Part shown: piece by piece, positions 10,192 through 23,636 of the stretch | Layout of the letters: every line of letters begins with the position of its first letter | Numbering within the stretch: position 1 is the stretch's first letter | Assembly (NCBI GenBank): GCA_001414485.1 | Contig: LLEY01000041.1 | Span: 124,001 to 188,000 of the forward strand | Source of the DNA: Calycina herbarum | Taxonomy: Eukaryota; Ascomycota; Leotiomycetes; Helotiales; Pezizellaceae | DNA length: 64,000 bases | Direction: 5' to 3' | Notes under the pieces: generated by a model | The model's database searches: none | Seen by the model: the letters and a program-made list of their open reading frames with translations, nothing else | Told to the model about the DNA's origin: nothing | Position numbers and translations under genes: made by a program

Positions 10192-13100
10192 ATGTCGGCA
10201 ACTTCTTCTACTCTAAGAACCGCTCTACTAAAGCTAGCTATAAACCCTCTAGTTACACTAGTTACTACTCTTTAAGAGGAAGTAAAACTTCCTCTTCTAA
10301 AACTATTTAATAGCTTACCTAAAAAACTAGCTAAGTTCTTAATAAAAGCTTCTCTCTACTTAAACTTTTATTATACTTAGTTTAGAAATAAAACTAACTA
10401 GGTTATATAGTTGTCTACCTATCTTAAAGGGGTAGCTAATAACTGGTTAGAACCTTACTTAGAGGATTACTAGGTAAATAAAACAGCTAAAGGAAAAGTC
10501 TCTCTTTAAATATCTAAAAAGACGAGGGATTTATTTAGAAATGTTCGAGGGTTTAGAGATAGAATTAACTAGGCTTTTAAGGATATTAATATAAAAAAGA
10601 AGGTAGTTAGAGCTTTATATATACTTAGGCAAAAGGGGTTAGCTGCTAAATATGCCTTATAATTTTAATAGTACTCTATATAGATAAGATAGAACGACGA
10701 AGTATTATATAAACAATTCTATTATAGACTTAAGAATAACATAAAGGATAAACTTATATAAGAGGATTTTCTAAACATATTAAATAAATTAATAAATAAC
10801 ATAATTAGGATTAATAACTATATTTATAAAAGGAATCTAGAGAAGAAAGGAAGTTATAGTTACTAATATAGAAAGGGTAGATAGAAAGATTATAGAGACT
10901 TTATAGAAATCGATACTACCTAGAAATTATAGGTTCTAGAAAAGGAATCTAAGAAAGAAAACTCCTAGAGAGGAGGACTGTCTTAGAAAGAGCGAAATCG
11001 TCGACGCGAGTAGAACTTATATTATAACTATAGTCTTCCTAGCTATAGAGTAAATAAGTATAGTAAGAAGAAAGACTCTAAAGAGAAACAAGCTAACGCT
11101 ACTATCTAAAAAGAAGTAGCTTTACTAGAAAAAATCGAACTTATAGACGAAGAACTCGAGACTAGAGGTTATAGTACGTAAATTAAAACAGACGCTATAG
11201 ATATAACAGTAGGCGTTATATACTTATAGCTAAGTAAAGGAATTAAGTTATAAGTTAGTAAGGTATAGGATACTAATAATAATAGAGATCTATTACTTAA
11301 AGAATATTATAATATATAGTTAGAAATAGATTATAAATCGCCTCTTTAAGTAGAATATAAATTACTACTATTAATAAGTTTATTAGAGTTGTTAGAATCG
11401 ATATCTAACTCGTTAGAAGTAGATCTAGGAATATATAAGCCTAAATAAGACGAAATATAGGTATTTATTAGAACCTTTAAAAGAGGGAATAGATAGGTAT
11501 ATATAGAAAACTAGAAACCTGATTTCTAGAGCTTATATTCTACTTAAGGAATTAACTCTACTATTTTAACTACTTATAAAATAGTTTAGAATAAATAAGA
11601 TAGAATAACTTTAGTAAGCCTTGTTACTAGAAGGGAAACTATCGAATTTAAAGAACCTAGACTAAAATAAGTAGTATTTAGTAAGCTATCTAGTATACCT
11701 AAGATAGGAGATATTTAGATAGTTATAGATATATAAGAAGAAACTAGCTTATGGTAGTAGTAGGGTTCTAACGACTTTATAAGACGTTCTAAAACTAGTT
11801 TTTTAGGTATACTACCTAATAGCGAGGAAGCTATACTAGAAATAGAAGGCTAGTATACTATAGTCGCTTTAATCGGAAAGGTCGAGGTAATATTTTAAAA
11901 ACTAAGAAGTAGAAAATTATTTAGTATAATCTTTTAAGAGATAAACGAATACGATATAGATTAAGAAATAGAGTTAGTATAGAGAGAACTCTACTAACTA
12001 ATAATTAGAGAATTAAACGCTACCTCTAGAGAGAATTAACTTATAGTAATAGCGAAGATAAGAGGAAAGGAACTCTAAGTCTTAATTAATTTAGAAGTAA
12101 TAAGTAATTTCCTTTCCCTAATAGCTTAGAAGAAGCTAAACGTCTTAATCAAAGGTATAAGGCTATACCGCTTAAGAGTGGTTAACAGAATAGACGTTAT
12201 ATACTAGGATAGAATTATTAACTAGTAAACTATTCTAATAAATATTACTATTAAAGGACATTGCTTAGATATATAATTCGATATTATTAAAATAAGAAGT
12301 AAGGAAGCAATACTTAGTATACTATAGATTAAGGAATATAATCTAGATATTAATTAGAAGGCTTAAATAATAACCTTTAGTCGATATAATTATATAAGCT
12401 TATAATTATAACTTTAAGGCTAGAACGAGGTTAGCGCCACCTCTTCTAAGACGCTAGGACACCTTGTCTAGGGTCCTCTATAGGTTAGTAGAACAGCTGA
12501 TAACGAAATACCTATGTAGTATAGAGAATTTAAGGCTTTGTTCGAGAACTCGGAAGACTTGCGAGCCTTGCTAGAACATTACTTATAGGATTATAAGATT
12601 AAATTAAAAGAGGATTATTACCTCTTAAAGTAGAAGCTTCGGTTATATAACTAGAAAAGCCTATAGAGGATAGAAAGTTATATAAAAGAAGGTATTAAGA
12701 AAGAATATATTAGAAAGTCTAAGTTACTAATTACCTTAAACATACTTATTATTAAGAAGAAAGACGATTTAGATAGAAGAGTATATATTAATTACTAAGA
12801 AGTAAATTATACTACGGTTAAGGACGCTTATCCGCTGCTACCTAGCTAGTACTTATAAGACAAGTTAGGTAAGGTAGTACGATTTACGAAACTAGATTAA
12901 TAAAACGCTTATAGACTTATATAAATAAAAGTTAGAGATAAATAGAAGATAGTATTTACCTTACTATTAGGCCTTTATAAGTATATAGTTATACTATTTA
13001 GACTATATAACGTACTAGCTATATATTAGAGATAAAATAATAACATTTTAGGAGATCTTCTAAGAGTAATAGTAATCTATTACCTAGATAATATATTAAT

Positions 13101-15340
13101 CTTCTTAGAAAAAGAAGAAGAATATAAGGAATACGTTAAAGAAGTTTTATAACAACTTATAAGAGTAAACTCTCCGTTAAAACTCTTAAAATACAAGTTT
13201 AGAGTAACTCAGACCCTTTTCCTAGGATAGGTATTTAGCCTAGAGAAAATAGAAATAGATCTAGCGAAGATCTAGGACGTCTTAAACTAGAAGTTACTAG
13301 AGAATATAAAAGACGTATAGTCCTTTCTTAGATTTATAAACTTTTGTTATCTATTTATCTAAGACTATATAAAAATTACTAAACTAATGTTAAGACTAGT
13401 TAAAAAAGCTATTAAGTTTATATAGAATAAATAGGTAGAGGATGCTTTTTAGAAAATTAAAGCAAAGTTTATAGAAAAACCTATTCTATATAATTTCGAT
13501 ATAGATAAGCCTAGTACGATCGAAACAGACGCCTTAGACATAGTAGTAGGTATAGTTTACTTATAGCTAAATAATAAGAGAAAACTTATACCTATTATAT
13601 ATTATTCTAAGATATTTAACCTAATATAATAAAACTATAACATCTTTAATAAGGAATTACTTACTATAATATTAGCCTTAGAATACTAGAGAATCTATTT
13701 ATAGTTAGTAAAACACTTAGTTATAGTTTTATCCGACTATAAGAATCTTAGGACATTTACAACGACTAAGGAACTTATAACTAGACAATTAGCTAGATAG
13801 TTAGAGATATTAGAAGGATTTAATATTATTATTCGATATATAAAAGAAACGTTAAATACTTAAGCTAATACTCTTAGTTAGAAACTAGGATATAAGAGAA
13901 ACAAGGAGTATAAGAAGATTATAATCTTAAAAACTCTTAAGAATAGAGACTTAGTATCTACTATATACGAGATAGTAGTAATAAATAACATCTAGATAGA
14001 TAAGATTTAGGATATATATAAGGGTTATAACTAATATATAAAAGAGAAGTTATAGGTTCCTAGCTTATACGTAAAGGAGTTTATATAAGAATACTATACT
14101 ATACTTACTCACGGTTACTAAGGAATTCGTAAAACCCTCTAGAGAATAAGATAATACTACTATATTAATCGATTATCTAAAATAGTTAAGAAAGTAATAG
14201 CGGAATATAATACCTATACTAGGAATAAGGCTTCCTACTATACTCCTTATAGACAAATAAACACTACTCTAATATTATAGATACCTTAGAAATTAATATC
14301 TATAGATTTTATTATTAAATTACTAAAATCTAAAGATCTAATAATAGGAGTTAAATATAATATAATCTTAGTTATTATAGAACGACTTATAAAATATATA
14401 ATCTTAATAGTATATATAGAGTTAAGTATAGCTAAGGAATTAGTATTTATATTCCTTAGAGAAGTAGTCTTAAGGTATAGACTACCTAAAGAAATACTCT
14501 TAGATAAAGATAAGCTCTTTACCTTAAAATTTTAGATCGCTCTTATAAAACGATTAAGTATAAAGAGAAAGCTTTTTATAGCTTTCTACTCTTAAATAAA
14601 TAGAGGAAACGAACAGATGAATTAAGTAGTTAAAACATACCTTTGTTATTATATAAACTACTAGTAAGACAACTAGGTAGAACTGCTACCCTTAGCATAG
14701 TTCGCTTATAATAGTTAAGTAACAGAAATAACACTTATTATGTTATTCTAGGCTAATTTTAGGTATAAATTAACAGTGTATCAAGAACTACTATCTATAA
14801 TAATTAATAATTAACTTACTCGTGTTTAGGTCTTAAAAATTAAGAGTCTATATAAGGAACTTATAGAGGACCTATAATTTATAGTAGAAAGAAACGCGTA
14901 CTACTATAATAAACGACGTAGTTAAGAGCTAACGCTAAAAGAGGAGGATAAAGTCTACTTAGTATAAAAGAATATTAATATAAAAAGACTAAGTAATAAA
15001 CTAGATTATAAAAAACTTAGACTATTTAAAATTAAGCGAGTTAAGGGACCTTTAAATTATAAATTAGCACTGCTAAGGATAATAAACATCTATCTAGTAT
15101 TCTATATATCTTTACTTAAACTAGTACTACTAGGAGCACTACTAGCTCTACTTATAGAAATTCAACTAGTAAACCTAAACACTGAATATAAAGTTAAGAG
15201 GATTCTTAACTATAGACTTATTAGAGGATAGGTTAGATATTTAATAAAATAGTTAGATTACCTATATTTAGAAAACACTTAGGAACCTAGAAAAAACATT
15301 AGCTAGTACTCGGAGGAACTTTAGGAGTTCTACTATTAAA
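10192..15340 (+). pseudogene. gag-pol of Gypsy A-1
   Basis: Gag starts at ATG 10192 (MSATSSTLRTALLKLAINP) and contains a capsid-like region (LAKFLIKASLYLNFYYT; GVANNWLEPYLEDY). A protease-like LIN-x-E-x-x-SNFLSLIA lies near 12080-12130, where Asp-Ser/Thr-Gly has decayed. Reverse transcriptase includes FTKLD-x2-NAYRLI near 12890 and YLDNILIF at about 13081-13104, so the second catalytic Asp has become Asn (GAT to AAT), a RIP change. RNase H lies around 13480-13760 and the integrase, including the HGY-x-GI-x-KT zinc-binding region, around 14100-14900. A chromodomain (EYKVKRILNYRLIRGQVRYLIK) ends the protein at about 15185-15330. Dozens of TAG/TAA codons inactivate it. Confidence 0.8.
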
Positions 15341-15374
15341 ACCTAAGTCTGCTTATATTACGTAGTTAGTAGGA

Positions 15375-15830
15375 AAGGATATAAGAAAGGCTAGGTCGAG
15401 GCCTAGAGCGAGGGCAGGGTCGGAAACGTCGGGCGTAGGAAGGGCGGCCAGCCTAGCAGCCTCTTCTTCTATCTACTTCTTTTCTTCCTCCTTCTCCTTT
15501 TCCTTTCTTTCTAATTCTTTAGCAGCATCTAGCTCCTTAAGGAAGTTAAGACCAGCTGCTATTATTCTCTGCTTCTAGGTATAAAGCAGCTTCTTCTACT
15601 TATTAACCTAGAGGACTTTCGCTATAGCCTTATCGGCCTCGTCCTCTAGTCGTTAGATCTAAGCATCTATAGACTCCTAATCTCGAATAGTTAGTATACG
15701 GTTTACCTCGTAAACGTTATAAGTCTTGCTGTTCTTTATATAACGACTATAGCGATTCAGACTCTTATCTTAAGAGGCGATATATTTATTTATAAAACCA
15801 GCTTTTAAACATCGGGTATAGGGTGCTATT
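15375..15830 (-). pseudogene. Antisense ORF of Gypsy A-1: cysteine motif plus coiled-coil
   Basis: Opposite to gag-pol, between the pol stop and the 3' LTR, the minus strand encodes a recognisable degraded protein. It begins with (C/Y)TRCLKAGL and, after a one-base frameshift, IASQDKSLN-(C/Y)-SR-(C/Y)-IKNSKT-(C/Y). Next comes RDxESIDAQIQRLEDEADKA, a long charged coiled-coil (LNFLKELDAAKELERKEKEK) and an end rich in proline and acidic residues (LPTPDVSDPALALGLD). Tyrosines at the expected cysteine sites are explained by TGY to TAY transitions. The function is unknown; a zinc-binding accessory protein is an inference. The same frame occurs in the other two Gypsy A copies. Confidence 0.55.
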
Positions 15831-15994
15831 TTTATTCTAGATAAGTTAATTTCTTTTCTAAGAGCGATATACTTAGTACGTTTTATTAAACGATTAGGTA
15901 ATATAGTAAAAAGAGAAGAAGGCTGCTAGCCTTCTGACGATATTTCTTAGGTCGTACTTAAGCGTAGAGACACGCTAAGCTAAGAAGGGGATAG

Positions 15995-16420
15995 TGTTAT
16001 AAATCACGTATATACGTAATAAGTAAAGACTAAGCAGCGTTCTAATAGGTTAAGCACTATCGGGATACCCTTATAGTAGATAAGGATCGGTTAGATTAGC
16101 TAAACGATCTAAGGATTTTATTATATTAATCATATAACAGACCGCTAGATCGCTAGGCGAACCAGCTCGTTAGATCGCCAGCTCGGCGAGCGAGTTAGCT
16201 GCCTAGGGGAACGAAGGTTCTATATAAGACTAGCACGTCTACTATTAGATAGGAGCTTCGTACTTAACTTTAGTTATTAATCTTATTATCTTATTTAATA
16301 TCTTTAATATAAGTAACGAGTTCACTTCTAAGTGAACAACCCGGCGCATTCATACTTCTTACTATATACCAACCTTCGAGACTTAGTCATCTTTGTTTAG
16401 TTCGTTTGAGTTTCGTTATA
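15995..16420 (+). repeat. 3' LTR of Gypsy A-1
   Basis: It starts TGTTATAAATCACG, ends TTTCGTTATA, is 426 bp like the 5' LTR, and is followed by the duplicated CAAAG. Confidence 0.88.
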
Positions 16421-16425
16421 CAAAG

Positions 16426-16660
16426 CCCTCGCTTAGTACTAGCTATTCTCCCCACTGCTAAGCAAGTCTCTGCTATTCTATACTTTTCTATTCTATTCTT
16501 TTGATATTATATATTTGTTAGACAGCTTCCTAGAATATTCCAGAGGCTCTTCCTCTCTATATATAGAGAGAAGAGCTTATATATATATAGTCTTCACGTA
16601 CTTCTTAATCAAATATTCGAAACCTCACCTTTGAAGTTATTCAAGGTCTAGCCTCTTATA
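16426..16660 (+). repeat. LTR-like repeat copy A, right part
   Basis: This continues the repeat begun at 9670, after removal of Gypsy A-1. It shares with copy B the segment CTTAGTACTAGCTATT, the hairpin-like CTCTT..TATATA..AAGAG stretch and the end TCTAGCCTCTTATA. Confidence 0.6.
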
Positions 16661-17150
16661 TATAACTAGAGATTAGAGAAATGTCTAGAGTAGAGGTTAA
16701 AGGTTATTAGAGCTTCTAAAAAGGCTTAAGCAAGCGCGGGGCAGATGGAATCTAAGCTCTCTATTCGTTATAAAGCTGGTTATCTATCTTCTATAGAGAC
16801 TTCTAGAGTTCTAACCCGTAGATAGTGCTTCCTTAGAGTCGTGGCTTAAACTGTTATAATCTAAATTAACAAGGTTGTCGTACTAGTATAGTAACCTCTT
16901 ACTATTCTTTTAGAGATAAAGGCAGAGATAGTATAGCTACTATTAAGACTAAAAACTAGCTGTCTTTTCGTCGTTTCTCCTCTCTTAGTATTACTTTGTC
17001 TCTTCTAGCGATGTTAACTTAATATTAAAGTACTAGTTACTTAGATATAATAGCGGATTATAGTATAATTATCTCGTTCTATAACTATAGAGTTATTACG
17101 TAGTACTCTAAGAGCTATATTAAGCGTCTAGCTTTATAATCGACAGATAT
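16661..17150 (+). mobile_element. Interior of a short LTR-like (TRIM-like) element
   Basis: About 490 bp separate the two LTR-like copies. There is no gag or pol similarity on either strand, and RIP stops are frequent. A short non-autonomous LTR element is the simplest reading. I see no matching target duplication (CTTAC left, GATAT right), so this is tentative. Confidence 0.4.
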
Positions 17151-17380
17151 TATAAGAGTTAGAACCTACGATAGAGGCTCGGGCTATGCCCTCGCTAAGT
17201 ATTAACCAAAGCCTCTGCTTAGTACTAGCTATTACTCTACTACTAAGTTATTAGAATATTCTAGAAGCTCTTCTCCTCTATATATATAGAGGAAGAGCTC
17301 GTATATATATAGTCTTCACGTACTTCTTAATTGAATATTTAAAACTATATCTTTAAGTTATTCGAGGTCTAGCCTCTTAT
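17151..17380 (+). repeat. LTR-like repeat copy B
   Basis: Starts TATAAGAGTTAGAACCTA and ends GCCTCTTATA, matching copy A, but lacks about 67 bp in the middle. It is intact, with no insertion. Confidence 0.6.
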
Positions 17381-20300
17381 AGATATTCTATAGTACTTAA
17401 GCTATTTACGCCCGAGGATAACTTAGTAAGAACCTAAGAGAGTTATTATAAATAGAAGGTTTAATTATTATTATCTGTCGATAGTAAGATATAGGTAAAG
17501 AATATATAAGATACTTACTCTACTCTATCTATTATACTCTAGAACAGAGATAGGTTTTAAGAGTTATTAAGCTTTAATTTCTAAGAACTTAGCCTAATCT
17601 ACTATAGTAGTTTAGTTAATAAAAGTAAATCTATTTACTCCGGAGTTAATAAGTACTTATAAAGAAAGTATATATCTATTTATTAATAAGTTATATAAGA
17701 CAGTTATATACTTTCTATCTATTAAATATTATAGATCTAGCTTAGTTAAATCAACTAACTCGCCTAAGAAGAAGTTTTCTCTTAGACACTTCTATTTCCC
17801 GATAGTATATAACACCTTTTTCGTAGATCGAATTTTTTATTCTAAATCACTCGCTCTTATCTACTCGTACTTAATAAGCCGATTTCCTTCTATAGAGACC
17901 TCTCTTAGAAGGTCTCCAGCCTTACCTACGCCTCTAAGAAGAGACCTAGGAAAAGAGAGAGAGCGCCTAATCCTCTCTCTTCCGAATATATAACAGTACT
18001 TTGTCTTAGTAACTTCTAAAGCTCTTAAACGTAGTACTATAGGCTAAACCTTCTTCGGAGGAACTGTAGAAGCTATAGATTACTACCTAAGCACTGCTCT
18101 TAACAAAGCCTCTTCTAACCTTCTTCTCTACCTCCGAGCCTTTTATACTTAAGTTGCCGATATTAGCCTAATATTCTACTAAGTATACACCTTAGAGACA
18201 CCTCTTCTACTACTCTTAATCTTAGAAACCTCCTCTATTATATATAGAGAGGGCTCTACGCTATCTACGACTCCTCCTCTCTCTCTAGGCTCGGCTGAAA
18301 AATTTTCATATATATAGACTATAAAAGGTGCCTTAGCGCCTGAAAGTATACTAGTAATAATACCCTACTCTCTCTCTCTCTCTACTAGTACTTCAAAGCT
18401 ATAGAAGAATAAGAACAAGGGTTCTTTAGCTAAACTAGACCTTAGAGTCTTTATCCGACTACTCTCTAATTCCCTAGAAAGAAAATATTCTACTCTAGCT
18501 ATCTTTCTTACTCTCTATAATCCAAAGATAGGCTATAAAGAGCTTATATAAGAGGTCCTCTTAGTTAGCTCTGGTTTCGCTATTATACTAAAGAACAAGG
18601 CTGTCTTAGAAGCTCTGTTATCGACAAAGAAGGTATTTATATAGACGCTATTCTCTATAGCTAAGATTAAGACCTTATAAAACTATGTAGTATACCGCTT
18701 ATTAGAGATACCTCGAAGTATTAGAGCTGTTAAGATTAATAAAAAAGAAGCAATTATATCGACTCTCGTCTCTACTACTTCTAAAGTAGTAGCTATAGTA
18801 ATTAAGAAACGAATCGGAATAGCCTCTACAAAGGTTAATATAATAAGAATCTCACTATCGGATAAGCTATTCTATATCTCCTAGACTATCTTCTTTAAAA
18901 AGGAAGAAGCCTAAGACAGCTACGCTATCCTAGACATAACATCTCTTCTTAGTAGAAGAGTCTTCTTTAAACCTCTTTCTAAGGTTTCTATAATTACATA
19001 GTACTCTAAGTACTAGAGGTAGTATAACTAAAGGAACTATAGAAAGAACCAACGGTGCCGTCTATATAGTACTACTTAACACTCTAAAGACTTTTACTCT
19101 ACGTGTTTAAGATATATATAGTATAAGCTAAAGTGCTTATATTATAGTAGACCTCACGCCTTAGACGACCTAGAGTACTAGCTTAGACTAAGGAACTTAG
19201 AGACACGCCTCTTAACCGAGAATAAGAGAACTATTTAATAAGTATATAATAAAATACAGATAAGAAGAGAGGAAGACTCCTCTTGTAGTAGCCGAGACAC
19301 AGAAGCTCTAGCTACTCTATAAGCTAGAGTAGACAGCTCTTCTAACTCGACTACCTCGCCTACTTCGCCTACCTTACCTACCTCGCCTACCTTGCCTTCC
19401 TCGCCTCTCTTACCTCTCCCGCCTACCTCGCCTATCTTACTATTCTAAGAAGATAACTTTAACACCTCTATAGACACTTCTATAGAAGAGGCTCCCGACA
19501 ACCTCTCTATTCGAAGAACCTAAGGAAATACTATTATAGTTTCTCTATAAGTAGATAAGAGCTTACTAAAAACCACTACCTCTAAGTTCTATAGATTAAC
19601 GTTTATAAGTCTAGCGAGTACTAGGAGCTGGTTCTCTAACTAGCTTACTCTAGACGAGTCGACATAGTCTTTATCTAGGAACTATATATATACTAGAGAG
19701 AGATTAGCTATTAGATTATAAGACGCTACTCGAATTATACCTACTTTATACCTATATATAACTAGAACAATAACACCTCTAAAGTGCTTATATTTATATA
19801 AAAAAGAGCGAGGATTCTCTTAAGTTAATAAACACTAATTATACCCTCGCTTAAATACCGAGACCTTGTTTATATCAAGATTACGCTCTTCTAAGGCCTT
19901 CTATTATATATCCTTAGCGTATACAACGCCTCTCTAGGCGCTAAGGGTACTAGAGAGGCTATTAACCTCGTCCTTCACTTATAATATATTACTATAACGA
20001 ATACTCTTATAGCCGGCGACTTAAATCTAAAGAGCTAGCTCTAGTAACCGGATTTCCTTAGATAGGAAAGTATATAAGCCCCCTCGCTTATCAACTAGAT
20101 AGAGGACAGAGGGCTATAACTCTCTACCTCTCCTAGGACGTAAACACATAACCTCGGTAATACCCTCGACCTTGCTTTTTACTCGAGCAACCTCTACTAA
20201 AGAGAGGCGTCTACTAAGATAGACCTTACCTTTAAGTATAGCTCTAACTATCTCCTACTTCTTACCTAGCTTCCGTATATAGGAAACCTAATAGAGAAGG

Positions 20301-23300
20301 ATCTACCTTTAAAACTTAGTACTCTTAACGTTAAAACCTTCGAGACTACTCTCTAAAGTAAGCTTAAAACGTAATAGCTATACGAACTTACGTAATAACC
20401 AAATACAGAATCGCTAGAGACTCTAGCAGGATTTATTACTAAGAGCGTATATAGCGCATACCTCTATAGTACTAAGCAAGGTCTTAGACATAGATTCGGA
20501 CACCTCTAGTAGAACAAGGAATACTAGACAGCGGCTACCGAGGTAAGGCAGGTATAAAGGCTTAACACGAGCCCTCGAGCTTTAAAGTCTCTTCGTAGAA
20601 GTCTAAGACAGGAAATTCAGAAGGTAAAGAGAGAACACTTTTATAACCTAATCGATAAAGCTACGAAGAGTAAAGACGTCTTTAAGATTTATAAGTAGTA
20701 CTAGAGTACTAGAATATATAAGTCTCCTCTCTTAAGAGACTTAGCAGGTTAGCTAGGCTTTACTACTTAGGAGAAGTAGAAGATCCTCGTATAGGAGCTA
20801 CTTATAAACAAGGCCGAAGTCGGAGATATACTATTTAACACTCTAACCACTTCTACTTAGACTCTCTTATAAGCAGACCTTACTTTATACAAGGTCGAGG
20901 AATCGATCCTTAGCAAAACTTCAACTGTACTAGAAGAAGACAAGCTAGTAACAGGCGTCTTTAAAGTAGCCTAGCTATAGATCTCGAACCTTGTCTTTCT
21001 ACTATTTAGAGGCTATATAGAGACAGGCTTCTATCTGAAGATCTTCTAATCCGCTGTCGTCGTTATTATTCTAAAACCTAATAAGAAAGACAAGTCCTCT
21101 CCTTAAGTATACTAGCTAATTACTCTACTCTCGGTTCTTAGAAAAGAGCTTAAAAGACTCCTCGCTAAGTAAGTCTCTTAGATAGCTATTAAGCACTATA
21201 TTCTAGGGCAGAACCAGTTTAGTACTCTTTCGCTAAGAGCCGCTATAGACTTTACTACCTGTCTTACCTTTGATATTAAGTTAGCTCTTATAGATAAGTA
21301 GAAAGCCTCTCTTCTTATACTCGATATTAAGAGCGCCTTTGACGTAGTACTCTCTAGCCGCCTGATTAAAAGGTTAAGAGAGTAAGAATAGCTATATTAC
21401 TTTATAGAATAGGTCTCCTCTTTCTTAACTAATAGATTAGTAAAAGTAAAGCTTAATAGAGAAGTAGGCGATGCTACCCCGCTTTAGTATAGCCTTCTAT
21501 AAGGCTCGCCTATCTCCTCAGTTCTCTTTATACTCTATATCTAGCCTCTCTTTAGATTAGGAGTTAGTTCTCTCCTAGTAGTATAGAGATTCGACTACGC
21601 CGACGATATTAGATTACTTGCTTTTAGGCTTTTAAAGACAGGGAATATTAAGAACCTAGCAAAGTAGGTAGCAAGCGTACTCAAGTAGAGTATAGACGAG
21701 GGTATTACCTTTAATACTAAAAATTCAGAACTTATCTACTTCTCTTATAAAAGGAAATAAAGAGAGAGAGGTATCTAGCCCTCCCCTGCTATTATAGTTA
21801 AAGAAAAGACAGTAGAGCCTATATAGAAACTCCGGTAGCTTAGTATCTTCTTCGTCCTCTACTTTACCTTTTATAGTTATGTTAAAAGAATAGCTAGTAA
21901 GGCTATACTTATAGCTAATACTTATAAAGGAATAATAAACATAGTAAGAGAATTTCTCTCATATCTACTAAAATAAGTAGTTACTACTTATATCCTCTTA
22001 ATCGCCTATTTTAGACACGAGACCTAGTACTCTAGTCGTACGAAAACAGGCTAAGTAGGTATTATAAACAACTAGATCAGCCGCTACCTAACTCTCTTAG
22101 ATAGAGTAGTTATAAAGTATACTAGGATTATTCTCCTGGTCTATAAAACCACTTCTACCTCGGTACTTCTTATAGAATCTAGCCTCCTAGCTGCTGAAAT
22201 TACTCTTATAGTAAAAAGCGGAGCTTTTAAGACTAGAACTCGACGACTTAACTCGGTATACCCGCTTAAGTAATATATAAATAACTCTTACTTAAAAGCT
22301 AGGCTTATTTACCGCTCTTCTAAACCTCTTCTCTCTTTAGAAGAAGTCGATCTAATTCAAGACCTCTTATAGAGTAGAGGGTTTAACCGCTAAGCTCGTC
22401 TTCTTAAGATAGCCGGCCCGAGCTCTAGTAGTAATAAAGACTCTTATAAAGCCGAATTCCTTGAATTCCTTACCTCTGTTCCGTCTATAGACCTAGTTAT
22501 ATTTACCGACAGCTCTTACTTAGACGATAAAAATATAAGAGGAGGTATATATCTTATAAGAGAAGAGGTTATTTTAAATACAAAGCTCTTCCCTTTTAGT
22601 AAAACCTTAGAAATATATAATACAGAAGCGAGAGCTACCTTATATAGTCTTAAGCTTACTCTCGTATCCTCTTTTTAGTCCTCGGCTATAAAGTATTAGA
22701 TTTGTCTTAATAACCTCAAGACTATACTATAGCTAATCTACCGATCCTATAACACTTTATAAGAAACCTTTAATAAGGTATTTAACTTTACTTAGCTATA
22801 CCTAGGGAAGATCTAGACACGGTAGTACCCTAGTTATATAGGAATTCAAGGGAATGAAATTACTAATAAAGCTACGAGGAAAGCGGCTCGAATACCTCTC
22901 TCTAGCTCTTCTTTACTCTATACTACTATATTTAAGAGAGAAGTTAAAGAGATAGAAGTTAAGCTCGCAAATAAGCTTTAGTAGATAATACTCTTAGATA
23001 TCTATAAGAGGCTAGGTCTTACTTTCTAGCTCTTGAAATCTAGAACTCTCTAGCTACTAAGAGAGGTCCTAGCTTCGCTTATTATAGCTTATACTAGTTA
23101 TAGAGACTTTATAGTATACTACCTTCGATTCTACTACCTTAACACGTTACTAGAATCTAGGAATTATAAATATAAAAAGGCTAAAGTATAATTCTACCTA
23201 CTCTTTTATAAGCTTATAAAGAATAAAGAGCTAAGGCTATTAGCTAAGATAGAGGGAAATCCTTAACTCCTATTTAGACCTAGTTATAAGAAGCTTTTTA

Positions 23301-23636
23301 ACAAGGTCTATTCTAAGACTAAGTTCTTTATAAAGATCTGTCTCTTAAGATAGTTAAAACTCTCTTTTCCTTTCTTTTTCTATATTTTTATATATATCTC
23401 CTTTGTCTTTCTCTAATTCTATAAACTAATTAAGAATCAGAGCTATTCTAAAAGTAGAGCTTCTTTTTAAATATCTCTTATAAATTAGCTTACTCGTTTA
23501 TACCCCCTGTAGCCTAGGGCACCTCTCTAGCGTTATTTGCTCTCTTTTAAGACTTTTTAAGACCTAGACTACGCGATCTAGACTCCGTCTAACGTTAAAT
23601 AGAAATAAATAAATAAATAAATATAAATTCAATAGA
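17381..23636 (+). mobile_element. Nearly complete Tad-type LINE (LINE-2), RIP-degraded
   Basis: The plus strand carries both LINE reading frames. ORF1 (from roughly 17,750 to 19,450) has a basic middle and cysteine-rich zinc-knuckle remnants at about 19,105-19,165 (CLRYI-x-Y-K-LKC-L-Y-YSRPHALD), then a Pro/Ser/Thr-rich end. ORF2 has an endonuclease part (TLIAGDLNLKS near 20,010), reverse transcriptase with LDIKSAFDVVL at about 21,320, LLxGSPISSVLF near 21,500 and FDYADD at about 21,590-21,608, and RNase H with VIFTDSSYLDD near 22,495 and GIQGNEITNKATRKAA near 22,845. The 3' end is an (AAAT)n tail. The exact 5' end is not visible, and 17,381-17,750 is only weakly assigned. Confidence 0.72.
23603..23623 (+). 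repeat. (AAAT)n tail of LINE-2
   Basis: Five AAAT units follow the LINE-2 3' UTR. This differs from the (AATC)n tail at 2441, so the two LINEs belong to different families. Confidence 0.65.

Larger units (their letters stand above)
9732..16420 (+). mobile_element. Gypsy chromovirus A-1, complete but RIP-inactivated
   Basis: The element is 6689 bp, bounded by two 426-bp LTRs (9732-10157 and 15995-16420) and a 5-bp target duplication CAAAG. It is in plus orientation, with gag, protease, reverse transcriptase, RNase H, integrase and chromodomain in that order. A polypurine tract (AAGAAGGGGATAG, 15982-15994) precedes the 3' LTR. An antisense frame lies between the pol end and the 3' LTR. The element is nested in LTR-like copy A. 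Confidence 0.88.
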
